Of a stretch of 64,000 nucleotides of DNA, positions 50,838-60,765 are shown one piece after another (position 1 is the first letter of the stretch; the number at the start of each line of letters is the position of its first letter). Origin of the DNA: Tumebacillus flagellatus (GTDB lineage: Bacteria > Bacillota > Bacilli > Tumebacillales > Tumebacillaceae). Under the pieces are notes generated by a model that ran no database searches, was not told where the DNA came from, and worked only from the letters and a program-made list of their open reading frames with translations. Both the position numbers and the translations under genes were made by a program. Location: positions 62,001-126,000 of the forward strand of contig NZ_JMIR01000006.1 in the NCBI RefSeq assembly GCF_000714935.1, written 5' to 3'.

Positions 50838-51767
50838 TTGAATCCGATCAGCGTAGAACACCGTGCCGGTTCTCGACTTGGATCATGGCTTTTGGGCATG
50901 TTGGCCATCACGTTGGTGACCGCGATCTGGGGATACAGCAATGTTGTGATTCGTCAAGCGGAGACGACGATTGCACCCAGCGTGCTGATGTGGTTGCGCT
51001 TCGGTTTTGCAGGTCTGTTCCTGCTGCCTGTCCTGTTCCGAAATCGTCTGTCGATCCGAATTTGGATGACGGGTCTTGGAACAGGCGCTTTATTTGGAGT
51101 TGCGGTTCTCTCGCAAGGGTCGGCGATGTTGACCGTTCCCGTGAGCGAGGTTGCATTTATTACGGCTCTTTATGTTGTTTTTACTCCGCTTGGCATGTCG
51201 ATTCTGCAACGGAAGTTGCCTTCAAAACTCACGTGGCTGGCCGTCACGATCAGCCTGATCGGTGCTACTCTGATGATCGGGACGCTGACGGTAGACCTGC
51301 ATGTCGGCATCCTCTGGTCGCTTGTGGCCGCGGTGGCGGCGACTGGACAGATCATGGGAACCACGTCGCTTTCCAATACGGTGCCGGCTGTGCAGTTGGC
51401 AGCGCTTCAGTCCGCAGGGGCGGGGATTACGATGACCGTGGCGGTTGTGTTGCAAGGCGCCTTTCATCCTGCCATCTATACGGGCCTGTTTCACTGGTCC
51501 ATCACGGAATGGGTGTGGATCGCGTACTTGGTTCTACCGGCTACTGTGCTTGCCATCTTCCTGCAATCTTGGGGGCAAGCGAAGATCACGGCAACGGAGG
51601 CCGCGTTGGTGTTTAACTTGGAACCGGTGTGGACGGCGATATTTGCGTGGACGATCCTCTCTGAAGGAATGACTTTGGTGCAGGGAGTGGGTGCGCTCTT
51701 GATTTTAAGCAGCCTGACTTTGGTGTCCAAGCCGACAGCAGGTAAAAACGAATCGCACAACCGATAG
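50838..51767 (+). CDS. EamA/DMT-family transporter
   Basis: A roughly 310-residue protein with ten membrane helices in two EamA repeats (about residues 20-145 and 165-295). The first helix has WGYSNVVIRQA and the second repeat WTAIFAWTILSEG, both typical of drug/metabolite exporters. Start choice: GGAGG at 50825-50829 best suits TTG 50838; ATG 50832 is in frame but only two bases from that site. Substrate unknown. Confidence 0.85.
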   Translation: MNPISVEHRAGSRLGSWLLGMLAITLVTAIWGYSNVVIRQAETTIAPSVLMWLRFGFAGLFLLPVLFRNRLSIRIWMTGLGTGALFGVAVLSQGSAMLTVPVSEVAFITALYVVFTPLGMSILQRKLPSKLTWLAVTISLIGATLMIGTLTVDLHVGILWSLVAAVAATGQIMGTTSLSNTVPAVQLAALQSAGAGITMTVAVVLQGAFHPAIYTGLFHWSITEWVWIAYLVLPATVLAIFLQSWGQAKITATEAALVFNLEPVWTAIFAWTILSEGMTLVQGVGALLILSSLTLVSKPTAGKNESHNR

Positions 51768-51782
51768 AAAAAAATACGCAAC

Positions 51783-51813
51783 AAAAAAGGACATCTCCGC
51801 GATGTCCTTTTTT
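51783..51813. terminator. Bidirectional terminator
   Basis: AAAAAAGGACATC and GATGTCCTTTTTT pair around TCCGC. It serves the EamA gene and the leftward ptsI. Confidence 0.9.
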
Positions 51814-51815
51814 GC

Positions 51816-53540
51816 TTACTTCCCGCCAAGCAACGCACGAACTTCTTCGGCGGTGCCCAGTTGGAGGGCTTGCTCTGCCAGTTGTTTGCACTCTTCGTGG
51901 TGGAGCGTGGAGATTTTGTGTTTCACTTTCTTGATCGAATTCGCGTCCATGCTCCATTCATCAAGCCCCAGTCCTGCCAAGAGCGGAGCGGCGAGCGGGT
52001 CGCCCGCCATGCCGCCGCACATGCCGGTCCATTTGCCCGCACGGTGCGAAGCGTCGATGACGCGGTGGATCAAGTGCACCACAGCCGGGTGGAAGTAGTC
52101 GTAGAGCGGAGCGACTTTCTCGTTCATTCGGTCGACTGCCAGCGTGTATTGCACCAAATCGTTCGTCCCGATCGAGAAAAAGTCCACTTCTCGGGCGAAC
52201 TGGTCGGCCAGCAGCGCCGCCGAAGGAATTTCCACCATGATCCCGACTTCCATCGCTTCGTCGAACGGCACGCCTTCCTTGCGCAATTGCTCGGCGACTT
52301 CGCGGAAGATCGCCTTCGCCTGACGAAACTCGCTGAGGTTGGAGATCATCGGGAACATCACTTTCAACTTGCCGTAGTGACTCGCCCGCAAGATCGCGCG
52401 CAGTTGAGTGCTGAGCAGTTCCGGTCGATCCAAGCACAGGCGGATCGCGCGGTATCCGAGGAACGGGTTCATCTCGTGCGGCAACGACAGGTACGGAAGT
52501 TCCTTGTCCCCGCCGATGTCCAGCGTCCGAATGACGACGGGGCGGCCCGCCATCGTTTCGGCGACCGACTTGTACGCTTCAAACTGTTCGTCTTCCGTCG
52601 GCATGGAGGTCGCGTTCATGAACAGGAACTCCGTGCGGTACAAGCCGACTCCTTCGGCACCGCCTTCCACTGCCGCCGTCGCTTCGGCCGGCGTGCCGAT
52701 GTTGGCGGCGATTTCAAACGTTTTGCCGTCGGAAGTCTTCGCAGGTTGGTTCTGGAATTCTTCGAGGGACTTCAAGTAGTCGGCTTCTTCGCGCTGCTTC
52801 TGCTCGTAGGTTTGGCGCGTGCTCTCTTCCGGGTTCAAGATGACCAGCCCGGCGGTGCCGTCGAGGATCACTTCGTCCCCGTCGTGCAGGAGATCCAGCG
52901 CGTCACCGATCCCGAGTACCGCCGGAATGCCCAGCGAGCGCGCCAAGATGGCGGTGTGCGACGTTTTCCCGCCGATGCGGGTGAGGATGCCTCGCACATA
53001 CTGCCGGTTCAACTGGACGGTATCGGAAGGTGTCAGATCGTCCGCGACCAGGATGATCTCTTCGCGGATTTCCGACAGGCGGACGCCTTGCGCACCGCTT
53101 AAGTGGGCGAGCATGCGGTTTCCGATGTCTTTGAGGTCGGACGCGCGTTCGCGCATGTATTCTTGCGGCATCGATTCGAAGATCATGACGAACTGGTCGA
53201 CAATCTGTTTGACCGCGAGTTCCGCCGACTTGTGCTGGGAGCTCACGAGACGTTCAATTTCCGGATAAAAGCTCGGGTCTGCCAAGAAGCTCTGCTGGCC
53301 TTGCAGGATGACCGCTTTGTCCTCGCCAAGCGTCTGGCGGGTATGCGCGACCAGATCCTCCAGCTCTTGATAGGAGGCGTCCTTGGCTTTTTGCAGGCGC
53401 GAAAGTTCTGCGTCCGTTTCCGAGGGGTCGATCGTTTCACGTACGGGGGTCTGGGAAGCGGAGTTCGGTTGGTACAGCAGGACGCTGCCAAACCGAATTC
53501 CGTCCGAGACGCCGATTCCCTTCAAACTTTGTTCCGCCAT
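51816..53540 (-). CDS. ptsI: PTS enzyme I (PEP-protein phosphotransferase)
   Basis: Takes phosphate from PEP and passes it to HPr. The 574-residue protein has the active-site His in GGKTSHTAILARSLG (about residue 190), the PEP-binding barrel with TEFLFM and VMFPMISN, and the C-terminal Cys in GMCGGMAGDP. Its ATG overlaps the ptsH stop by one base (TAATG). It is the last gene of the leftward mtl-pts run. Confidence 0.95.
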   Translation of the reverse strand: MAEQSLKGIGVSDGIRFGSVLLYQPNSASQTPVRETIDPSETDAELSRLQKAKDASYQELEDLVAHTRQTLGEDKAVILQGQQSFLADPSFYPEIERLVSSQHKSAELAVKQIVDQFVMIFESMPQEYMRERASDLKDIGNRMLAHLSGAQGVRLSEIREEIILVADDLTPSDTVQLNRQYVRGILTRIGGKTSHTAILARSLGIPAVLGIGDALDLLHDGDEVILDGTAGLVILNPEESTRQTYEQKQREEADYLKSLEEFQNQPAKTSDGKTFEIAANIGTPAEATAAVEGGAEGVGLYRTEFLFMNATSMPTEDEQFEAYKSVAETMAGRPVVIRTLDIGGDKELPYLSLPHEMNPFLGYRAIRLCLDRPELLSTQLRAILRASHYGKLKVMFPMISNLSEFRQAKAIFREVAEQLRKEGVPFDEAMEVGIMVEIPSAALLADQFAREVDFFSIGTNDLVQYTLAVDRMNEKVAPLYDYFHPAVVHLIHRVIDASHRAGKWTGMCGGMAGDPLAAPLLAGLGLDEWSMDANSIKKVKHKISTLHHEECKQLAEQALQLGTAEEVRALLGGK

Positions 53541-53809
53541 TATTCCTCACCAAACTTGCTTTCAAACAATTTGACGAGTTCGGCAACCGCCGCTTCTTCA
53601 TCGGCGCCGTTCGCTTCGATGGTGATTGCGGCGCCCTTGGTCAGACCCAGCGTCATGATGCCGAGAATGCTCTTGGCTTCGACACGGCGGCCGTCTTCTG
53701 CCACCAGTTTGATGTCGGAAGAGAATTTGTTTGCGGTTTGGACCAGCAATTGAGCGGGACGGACGTGAATGCCGTGTTCGTTTTGGATGGTGGTTTGTTG
53801 AGAGTGCAT
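53540..53809 (-). CDS. ptsH: Phosphocarrier protein HPr
   Basis: An 89-residue HPr. The phosphorylation site His is in GIHVRPAQ (about residue 14) and the regulatory Ser in AKSILGIMTLG (about 47), so HPr kinase/CcpA control is expected. It follows mtlD by 38 bases and is one base from ptsI. HPr genes are normally outside mtl operons, so its place here is notable. Confidence 0.94.
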   Translation of the reverse strand: MHSQQTTIQNEHGIHVRPAQLLVQTANKFSSDIKLVAEDGRRVEAKSILGIMTLGLTKGAAITIEANGADEEAAVAELVKLFESKFGEE

Positions 53810-53847
53810 GGGGAGGCAACTCCTTTCGAATCTAACGGGATGGTGTT

Positions 53848-55002
53848 TTAACGGGATGCGGTGTGCAACTGCTCGTATTGAGCAACGATCGCCTGATGTA
53901 CCGGGTGATCCGCTTGAAGTCCGGTATAGGCGGTCAGCGTCTCGGTGAGACCTTTTTCACGCAGAGAAGTTTGCAGTTCAACCGCTTCCGGGTCTTCTGG
54001 GTAGTCAAAACGCAGAGCAGCCGCGACGCCCTTCGCCAAGTAGTTGGCAGACAGACCGCGCTCCTGCGCTTCCGCCGCCGGTTTGATCAGGCGGTCGTTG
54101 GGCGAAATCTTGCGAATCGGCGAGCGGCCGACGCGCACGACTTCGTCGGTCAGGTGCGGGTTGCGGAAACGGCCGAGGATTTTCCGGATGTACGCGGAGT
54201 GCTCGTCGCTGTTGAAGCCGTACTTCGCGATCAAGACAGCTCCCGTCTCTTTCATGACGGACTCCACTTGTGCGGCGAGGTCGGTGTTTTTCATCACGTC
54301 TTGGATCGTTTCGAGCCCTTGCAGATAGCCCAAGTACGCCGCGACGCAGTGCCCGGTGTTGACAGTAAACAGTTTGCGTTCGATGTAGGGCTCCAGGTCG
54401 TCGACCAAGAGGATGCCTTCGACCGGTTGGAAGTCGTCAAACATCATCGACTTGTCGACGATCCACTCGTGGTACGGTTCCACGACGACGTGAAGCGGGT
54501 CTTCGTTCTGCTGAATCGGCACGATGCGGTCGACCGCCGCGTTCGGGAACGCGATGTACGTGTCGGCGAGTTTTTTTACGTCGTCACTCAAGTGCGAGTA
54601 TACGTGGGCTTTGAGTTGCGCGCTGCCGCCGATTGCGTTCTCGCAGGCGATGACGTGCAGGCGTTGCGGGTTTTCTTGCAGACGGCGTTCCAGACCTTGG
54701 GCGATCACCGGCGCGATGTGTTTCAAGATGTTCACGCCGATCGCCGTCGTCACGAGATCCGCCGACGCGATCGCTTCGATGACACTTTCGTGGTCGTTGC
54801 CGTTGATCGCCGTCACGTTGCGGATGTGGAACGTCTCCGGGGTATCGGACGCGTACGAAACGGTGTATTCGCCGCGTTCTTGCAACTGGTTGACCAGTGT
54901 TTCGCTGACGTCAACGAAAACTACTTCATACCCGGCCTGCGACAGCACTTGGCCGATGAAGCCTCTGCCGATGTTGCCGGCGCCATAGTGGACGACTTTC
55001 AT
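53848..55002 (-). CDS. mtlD: Mannitol-1-phosphate 5-dehydrogenase
   Basis: Oxidises mannitol-1-phosphate to fructose-6-phosphate with NAD+. The 384-residue protein begins with the Rossmann motif YGAGNIGRGFIG (about 6-17) and holds the family segment KLFTVNTGHCVAAYLGY in its middle. It lies three bases after mtlF. Confidence 0.94.
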   Translation of the reverse strand: MKVVHYGAGNIGRGFIGQVLSQAGYEVVFVDVSETLVNQLQERGEYTVSYASDTPETFHIRNVTAINGNDHESVIEAIASADLVTTAIGVNILKHIAPVIAQGLERRLQENPQRLHVIACENAIGGSAQLKAHVYSHLSDDVKKLADTYIAFPNAAVDRIVPIQQNEDPLHVVVEPYHEWIVDKSMMFDDFQPVEGILLVDDLEPYIERKLFTVNTGHCVAAYLGYLQGLETIQDVMKNTDLAAQVESVMKETGAVLIAKYGFNSDEHSAYIRKILGRFRNPHLTDEVVRVGRSPIRKISPNDRLIKPAAEAQERGLSANYLAKGVAAALRFDYPEDPEAVELQTSLREKGLTETLTAYTGLQADHPVHQAIVAQYEQLHTASR

Positions 55003-55005
55003 GGT

Positions 55006-55440
55006 TTACAGCCCCTTCTCGAAGATCTCGATGATTTCGTCCGCCGATTGTGCTTTCAGAATTTGTTCCACGTTCTCGTCTTCGGAGATGATCATGGCGA
55101 TGTTGGTGAGGATCTCCACGTGTTCGTTGCCCGCTGCGGCGATGCCGATCAGCAGGTTGGCGACGTTTCCGTCTCCGAAGTCGACGCCGTTTGGAATTTG
55201 CACGATGGAGAGGCCCGTCGATTTCACCAAAGCTTTCGATTCGTTGGTGCCGTGCGGGATGGCGATCCCGTTGCCCATGAAGGTCGAGAGCGCGGCTTCG
55301 CGTTCGAGCATTTTTTCGATATATGCGGCGTCCACGTGACCTGCATCGACCAGCAGTTGGCCGGCGATGCGGATCGCTTCTTCCTTGTTCGAGGCGTTGA
55401 CACCGAGTTTTACTTTATCTGCAGACAGGATGTTCGTCAT
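55006..55440 (-). CDS. mtlF: PTS mannitol-specific enzyme IIA
   Basis: A 144-residue cytoplasmic IIA protein that passes phosphate from HPr to the IIB domain of MtlA. The active His is in GIAIPHGTNESK (about residue 65). The start overlaps the mtlR stop by four bases. It closely matches the CmtB/MtlF fold length. Confidence 0.93.
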   Translation of the reverse strand: MTNILSADKVKLGVNASNKEEAIRIAGQLLVDAGHVDAAYIEKMLEREAALSTFMGNGIAIPHGTNESKALVKSTGLSIVQIPNGVDFGDGNVANLLIGIAAAGNEHVEILTNIAMIISEDENVEQILKAQSADEIIEIFEKGL

Positions 55441-57506
55441 GAGTGTGTCCCCTTTTCCGTTTTGGTTTCAAAAAACATCATCAAATGCCGGGCCAGAAAG
55501 TCTTGAATCTCCTTCTGGCTGGCTGTTTCCAAGAGCGCGATCAAGTCGGTCTCGATCAGCAACGCACTGATCTCGCTCAGCACTTCCAAACTTTCTTTGC
55601 CGATGTTCTTTGGACCGAGCATCAGCAGGACTTGATCGACCTCAACGGTCGGAGTCGTTCCCAGCGGCAACGGCGCTTCCAGACGGAACAACGCCAGCGC
55701 CGGCTGTTGAATCCATTCACTGCGCGTGTGGAACAGGGCGAGCGGAGTGTCGGGGATGACCTGACTTCCCAAGCGCTCCCGCTCCACGAGTTGCGCAACC
55801 ACAGACGGGACATCGAGCAATTCCGCCTGCGGTTGGATCAGCGTGCACATCGTCGTCAGGTACTCCGTTAGCGTTTGTTGAACGGGCAAGCTGTACACGT
55901 GAAAACGCTCCAAGATCGTCAGAATCTCTTCCAAGTACGTCTTCCAAGAGCGCAAGCGGCGGAGTGTATGTACGGTCTGCGGTGCAGCCGGTCGGTCTTG
56001 GGGGTGGGTGCGTGACGGCAATTCGCGCAGAGACTGGCGCAACCGCTCCACGTCTTCGGGAGCCAGCAAAGGGCTCAATTTGATCGTGTTCGGTCGGTCC
56101 ACGGGCAGTTCGATGGTGGAGATGATCAGGTCGTAATCATCGCGGTTCAAGCGCCCGACTTCGTACCACGTGTAATTGCCGACCACTTCCACTTGCGGAA
56201 CTTCCTTGCGCAACCGGCTCGCCAACATCTTGGACGTCCCGATCCCGCTGGAACAGACGAGCACCGCGCGGACGGGGCGGTTTGAATTCGCCAACCGCTC
56301 CATCGACGCCCCGAAGTGCATGACGAGATAGCCGATTTCTTCCTCCGGGATCGCAAGGCTCGGAAACTGGTCGTTCACCGCTTCTTGCACCACGCCGAAC
56401 AGACGGCTGTATTGCTTTTTGATTTGACTGAGCAACGGATTGCGGATCTTCATGCCGCGTCGAATCCGTTCAAACGCGGAGGAGCTGTGCTGGATCAACC
56501 CGTCCGCCAAGGAAGGGTCTTCATGAAACGCAACGTCCAAACGCTGCTCGCAGAACTCGATCATCCGCTTGACGCGCTCCACCCACTCCGCTTCGACCGG
56601 CAGCAAGCGGTCTTCTTGGAACTCGGACTCGGCGCTTTGGTGCAGCAGCATGCCGAGGTACTCGGCTTCGAGCGGCGGGATAACAAGGTCAAACAGGTCG
56701 GACAGCTTGCGGACCAAGAGGTCCAGCGACTTCGCACGGCGGTTCGAAGCCCAAGACGCGGCTTCTTCGGGAACCAGGAGATGCCCGGTGCGAATGCGCT
56801 TGAGCGTAACGCCTAACTGGATGACCAGTTCCAGATACGAATGTTCCAAGAGGTGGTCCGCCAAGTCGGCGTCGACTTCCCAGAGCACGCTCTCAAGCGG
56901 CAAGAGCGTGTCGACATCCAGCAAGCGCAAGATGCGCAGCGTGGTCGGGCTGCTGCCGGACTCCGGCGCCTGCCCGAACAGATCGGATTCGTCGACGCTC
57001 TCCAAAATCAATTGGCAGATCGCGTGACGCTTGAACGTCTCCGGCCCGGACAACTCCACGCCGTATCCGCGCTTGCGAACCAGCGTGAGTTTGTCGGGGT
57101 CAATCCGCGTTTCCAAGACGTCCAAGTCGGCGCTCACGGTGGCGACGGCGACTTTCAGATCGGCTGCCAGCGTAAACAACTTGATCGGCTCCCGGGCTTC
57201 GAGCAGCGCGCAGAGAATCAGAAGTTTTCGCTCTTCGGAGAGGTACTCTGTCGTCTGCGGTTCTAGCATGTCGCGCCGAAGCGCTTGGAGCCGGTCGTCG
57301 TCGCCGAGGATGCGGATGCCGCTGCCTGATTTTTTTTGCAAACGGAGTTGGTAGGGGGTGAGAACTTCATCGAGCGAGATCAACTCGCGGTGGATGGTTC
57401 GCGTGCTCACCCCGATTACACCGGCGATTTCGCTGGTGGTGACTTCCTTCGTGCGTGTGGTCAGAAACTCCAAAATCGATCGTTGCCTGCTCGTGACTTT
57501 TATCAT
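55437..57506 (-). CDS. mtlR: Mannitol operon transcriptional activator
   Basis: A 689-residue PTS-regulated activator: N-terminal helix-turn-helix domains (SRQRSILEFLTTRT, then VIGVSTRTIHRELI), two PRDs (about residues 190-400), an EIIB-like domain with the Cys in VLVCSSGIGTSKML (about 420), and a C-terminal EIIA-like domain. Phosphorylation through HPr and MtlA sets its activity. ATG 57506 is preferred because GAGGG lies nine bases upstream. In this operon it lies between mtlA and mtlF. Confidence 0.92.
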   Translation of the reverse strand: MIKVTSRQRSILEFLTTRTKEVTTSEIAGVIGVSTRTIHRELISLDEVLTPYQLRLQKKSGSGIRILGDDDRLQALRRDMLEPQTTEYLSEERKLLILCALLEAREPIKLFTLAADLKVAVATVSADLDVLETRIDPDKLTLVRKRGYGVELSGPETFKRHAICQLILESVDESDLFGQAPESGSSPTTLRILRLLDVDTLLPLESVLWEVDADLADHLLEHSYLELVIQLGVTLKRIRTGHLLVPEEAASWASNRRAKSLDLLVRKLSDLFDLVIPPLEAEYLGMLLHQSAESEFQEDRLLPVEAEWVERVKRMIEFCEQRLDVAFHEDPSLADGLIQHSSSAFERIRRGMKIRNPLLSQIKKQYSRLFGVVQEAVNDQFPSLAIPEEEIGYLVMHFGASMERLANSNRPVRAVLVCSSGIGTSKMLASRLRKEVPQVEVVGNYTWYEVGRLNRDDYDLIISTIELPVDRPNTIKLSPLLAPEDVERLRQSLRELPSRTHPQDRPAAPQTVHTLRRLRSWKTYLEEILTILERFHVYSLPVQQTLTEYLTTMCTLIQPQAELLDVPSVVAQLVERERLGSQVIPDTPLALFHTRSEWIQQPALALFRLEAPLPLGTTPTVEVDQVLLMLGPKNIGKESLEVLSEISALLIETDLIALLETASQKEIQDFLARHLMMFFETKTEKGTHS

Positions 57507-57528
57507 GGGACAGACCCTCGTGTATGAA

Positions 57529-57572
57529 AGCAAACGCTAGCCGCAGGGCTAACGTTTGCTGTTTTTTTGTGG
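57529..57572. terminator. Hairpin between mtlA and mtlR
   Basis: AGCAAACG(C/T)TAGCC and its complement form a 14-bp stem with one mismatch. In the leftward direction only TTTC follows, so it should be a partial terminator or an mRNA 3' end that lowers mtlR relative to mtlA. Confidence 0.6.
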
Positions 57573-57575
57573 AGT

Positions 57576-59021
57576 TTATTTTTTGAGTCGCTCGACCAAG
57601 GTGTCATACTCCGGGCTCTTCATAAAGTTGTCGATGGAGACGTGCTCCGCTTGCGGCGCTTTGGCGCGCGCGCGGTCGGTCAAGGACTTGTGCGTGACGA
57701 CCAGATCGGCATCGTCGGGAATTTCGCTGATCGCCGTGTTGATGACCGTGACGTCGACGCCGGCCTGCTGCATTTTTTTGCGCAGCACCGAAGCGCCCAT
57801 CGCGCTGGAACCCATCCCTGCATCGCAGGAGAACACGATCTTCTTGATCTCGCTTGCCGGTGTCATGCCGACCGGTTCCGGATTGGCGGTGACGTTGGCC
57901 GGCGTGATGCCCGCAGCTTTCATTTCTTTCATTTTCGCGGTTGCCGATTCCAGATCCTCGTCTTCCTCGGTCTGTTTGACCGTTTTCAGCAAGAGCGCTG
58001 CGACGACGAACGAAACGACGGCGGCAACCACAACCCCGGAAAGTACGGGGAGCAACCCGCCCTTGGGCGCCATGGCGATGTAGGCGAAGATACTGCCCGG
58101 AGACGGCGTTGCGACGAGTCCCGCACCGGTCATGTTGAACGTGAACGTACCGGCCACACCGCCCAAGATCGCCGCCAGAATCAAGCGCGGGTTCATCAGA
58201 ATGTACGGGAAGTAGATCTCGTGAATCCCGCCAAAAAAGTGAATGATCGCGGCACCCGGTGCCGATTGACGCGCCGTGCCTCTGGCGAAGAACATGTACG
58301 CCAAGAGGATGCCCAGACCCGGACCCGGGTTCGATTCGAGCATGAAGAGAATCGATTTGCCGGTTTGCGAAGCTTGTTGCAGGGCGATCGGGCTCAAGAC
58401 GCCGTGGTTGATCGCGTTGTTCAGGAACAGCACTTTGCCCGGCTCGATGAAGACGTTCGCCAGCGGCAGCAGGTCGTGGTCGACCAAGAACTGAACGCCG
58501 CTTGCGAGCCCTTTGGAGATCAGTTCGACGATCGGGCCGATGCCTTTGAACGCGATCATCGTCAAAATCGCGCCGATGATCCCGAGCGAGAAGTTGTTGA
58601 CGAGCATTTCAAAGCCGGATTTGATCTTGCCGTTGACGGCGCGGTCGAATTGCTTGAGCACCCAGGCGGACAACGGACCCATGATCATCGCGCCGAGGAA
58701 CATCGGAATGTCCGCGCCGACGATCACCCCGATCGTCCCGACGGCCCCGATGACACCGCCCCGGGTGTCGTGCACCATCTTACCGCCGGTGTAGCCGATC
58801 AACAGCGGCAACAGGTATGTGATCATCGGGCCGACGAGTTTGGCAAAGTTCTCGTTGGGAATCCAACCTGTCGGGATGAACAGGGCGGTGATGATCCCCC
58901 ATGCGATGAAGGCCCCCATATTCGGCATGACCATGCCGCTCAAGAAGCGGCCGAACTTCTGAATCTGAACACGAGTTCCGGTCGTCGGATCTGCTTGTGA
59001 TTGCGTCTTGTTGTTGCTCAT
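57576..59021 (-). CDS. mtlA: PTS mannitol-specific enzyme IICB
   Basis: The mannitol permease. The IIC domain (about residues 25-340) has GGIHEIYFPYI, part of the substrate site. A linker of about 40 residues follows, and the IIB domain begins with FSCDAGMGSSAMG, whose Cys carries the phosphate. Length 481. The IIA domain is separate (mtlF), as in Gram-positive bacteria. A probable cre site lies about 30 bases upstream. Confidence 0.95.
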   Translation of the reverse strand: MSNNKTQSQADPTTGTRVQIQKFGRFLSGMVMPNMGAFIAWGIITALFIPTGWIPNENFAKLVGPMITYLLPLLIGYTGGKMVHDTRGGVIGAVGTIGVIVGADIPMFLGAMIMGPLSAWVLKQFDRAVNGKIKSGFEMLVNNFSLGIIGAILTMIAFKGIGPIVELISKGLASGVQFLVDHDLLPLANVFIEPGKVLFLNNAINHGVLSPIALQQASQTGKSILFMLESNPGPGLGILLAYMFFARGTARQSAPGAAIIHFFGGIHEIYFPYILMNPRLILAAILGGVAGTFTFNMTGAGLVATPSPGSIFAYIAMAPKGGLLPVLSGVVVAAVVSFVVAALLLKTVKQTEEDEDLESATAKMKEMKAAGITPANVTANPEPVGMTPASEIKKIVFSCDAGMGSSAMGASVLRKKMQQAGVDVTVINTAISEIPDDADLVVTHKSLTDRARAKAPQAEHVSIDNFMKSPEYDTLVERLKK

Positions 59022-59049
59022 TGGGTGTCCCCTCCCTATCCCCCAAATA

Positions 59050-59063
59050 TGAAAGCGTTTTAC
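59050..59063 (-). promoter_or_regulatory. Putative cre (CcpA) site upstream of mtlA
   Basis: GTAAAACGCTTTCA on the minus strand matches 12 of 14 positions of the cre consensus TGWNANCGNTNWCA. It lies between the likely promoter (weak TTGAGG/TATCCT pair further upstream) and the mtlA start, where CcpA would act as a roadblock. Confidence 0.55.
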
Positions 59064-59193
59064 TTAGTTTCAGGATAGCAAACATCCACGCATCCCCTCA
59101 ATTGAATGAAAACGAGGTTCCGTCAACATTGTTGTCGTCAAAAGTATTGTCGGTTATGTATGGGAGGCCGATAAGGAAGTGCCGTTTTGCGCA

Positions 59194-59230
59194 TGAAAAA
59201 GCCTCCGTCGTCAGGGCGGAGGCTTTTTCA
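59194..59230. terminator. Bidirectional terminator
   Basis: GAAAAAGCCTCCG and CGGAGGCTTTTTC pair around TCGTCAGGG. It closes the leftward MFS gene. Confidence 0.88.
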
Positions 59231-59246
59231 GGTAGATCACTTTTTC

Positions 59247-60677
59247 TTAATGCGCCGGTTGTTTGACGACCACGCGGCGGATCAAGAACGAGACCGCCAA
59301 GCCGATCAAGGTGATGATCAGCGCGAACCAGAACACATGTTGAGAGCCCTGCGTTATCGCGTTGGCAAGTTCCGCGGGATCGGTCGGCGCAGAAGAGCTG
59401 CGCAAGTACGACTCCGTCCCGCTCGTCAAGATGCTGATCGCGACGGCCGTACCGATCGCGCCCGCAACTTGCTGAAGCGTGTTCATGACGGCGGTGCCGT
59501 GCGGGTAGAGCTCCGGCGGCAATTGGTTGAGACCGTTCGTTTGCGCGGGCATCCAGATCATCGAGATGCCGATCATCAGACCGATATGCAACGCGATCAG
59601 AAACACCACGGACGACACAGGCGTGACGCCCGTGAACAGCCAGAGGATGGCGGCGACGAGCACGAGACCCGGAATCACCAGCCACTTCGGCCCGTAGCGG
59701 TCGAACAATTTGCCCATGCGCGGCGAGAGAACCCCGTTCAGCACGCTGCCCGGCAACATCATCAGCCCGGTGACGAACACGGAGAGTTTTGCCCCGTTTT
59801 GCAGGTACATCGGCAGGATGATCATGCTCGACATCATGATCAACATGCACGCCAGCACCATCAGCAGCCCGACGATGTACATGGGATATTGGAAGACTCC
59901 CAAATTCATCATCGGATCGCGCATCGACAACTGCCGGATTGTGAACAGCACGAGCGCCGCCAACCCGATGACCAGCGAAGCGATCACGACCGTGCTGCTC
60001 CAAGCACTCGTTCCTTCACCCGCTTTGCTGAAGCCGAAGACAACGCCTCCGAATCCAACCGTGGACAGGACGACCGACAGCAGATCGATCCGAGGCTTCG
60101 TGACGTCGGTGACGTTTTCCATGTACTTCAGTCCCACGAACAGCCCGATGATCAAAAACGGCAGCGACAACCAGAAGATATAATGCCAACTGAGATACTC
60201 GATCAAAATCCCTGCCACGGTGGGGCCGGTTGCCGGGGCGAACATGATGACCAGTCCGACAAACCCCATCGCTTCCCCCCGCTTGTCCGGCGGGTACACG
60301 ACCAGAATCGTGTTGAACATCAACGGAATGAACATGCCCATGCCGATCGCCTGCAGGACGCGGGCGACCATCAACATTTGAAAATTGAACGAGAGCGCCG
60401 CGATGAACGTGCCCGCGATCAGGCTGAGGAGCGAGCCGATAAACAGCTGCCTCGTGCTAAAACTCTGCAACAGCAGTCCGCTGACCGGCATGATGATGCC
60501 AAGCGTCAGCAAGAACCCCGTCGTCAACCACTGGGCGGTCGCGGCGGTAATGTGAAACACGTCCATCAAGTTCGTGATCGCGATATTCAGAGCGGTCTCG
60601 TTGAAAAAACCGACGAATCCGCAGATCAAAAGCGATGCCATGATGGCGCGGGTGTTGTATTGTTTTTGGATTTCCAT
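59247..60677 (-). CDS. DHA2-family (EmrB/QacA) MFS efflux transporter
   Basis: A 476-residue membrane protein with about fourteen helices, typical of the DHA2 drug:proton antiporters. Motif C in helix 5 appears as GFVGLVIMFAPATGPTVAG, and DKRGEAMGF matches the conserved loop before it. ATG 60677 is chosen because GGAGG lies eight bases upstream. It is divergent from the MerR gene, with a MerR-type operator between, so it is probably part of that regulon. Substrate unknown; a toxic aldehyde-linked compound or drug is plausible. Confidence 0.88.
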   Translation of the reverse strand: MEIQKQYNTRAIMASLLICGFVGFFNETALNIAITNLMDVFHITAATAQWLTTGFLLTLGIIMPVSGLLLQSFSTRQLFIGSLLSLIAGTFIAALSFNFQMLMVARVLQAIGMGMFIPLMFNTILVVYPPDKRGEAMGFVGLVIMFAPATGPTVAGILIEYLSWHYIFWLSLPFLIIGLFVGLKYMENVTDVTKPRIDLLSVVLSTVGFGGVVFGFSKAGEGTSAWSSTVVIASLVIGLAALVLFTIRQLSMRDPMMNLGVFQYPMYIVGLLMVLACMLIMMSSMIILPMYLQNGAKLSVFVTGLMMLPGSVLNGVLSPRMGKLFDRYGPKWLVIPGLVLVAAILWLFTGVTPVSSVVFLIALHIGLMIGISMIWMPAQTNGLNQLPPELYPHGTAVMNTLQQVAGAIGTAVAISILTSGTESYLRSSSAPTDPAELANAITQGSQHVFWFALIITLIGLAVSFLIRRVVVKQPAH

Positions 60678-60765
60678 CTCATCCTCCATGCGTTGAAAGT
60701 TGTGCTTGAAGCACTCGAAAAGTATGGCACACTTTTGCACCCCTGTCACCTGAACCAACTTGGAG

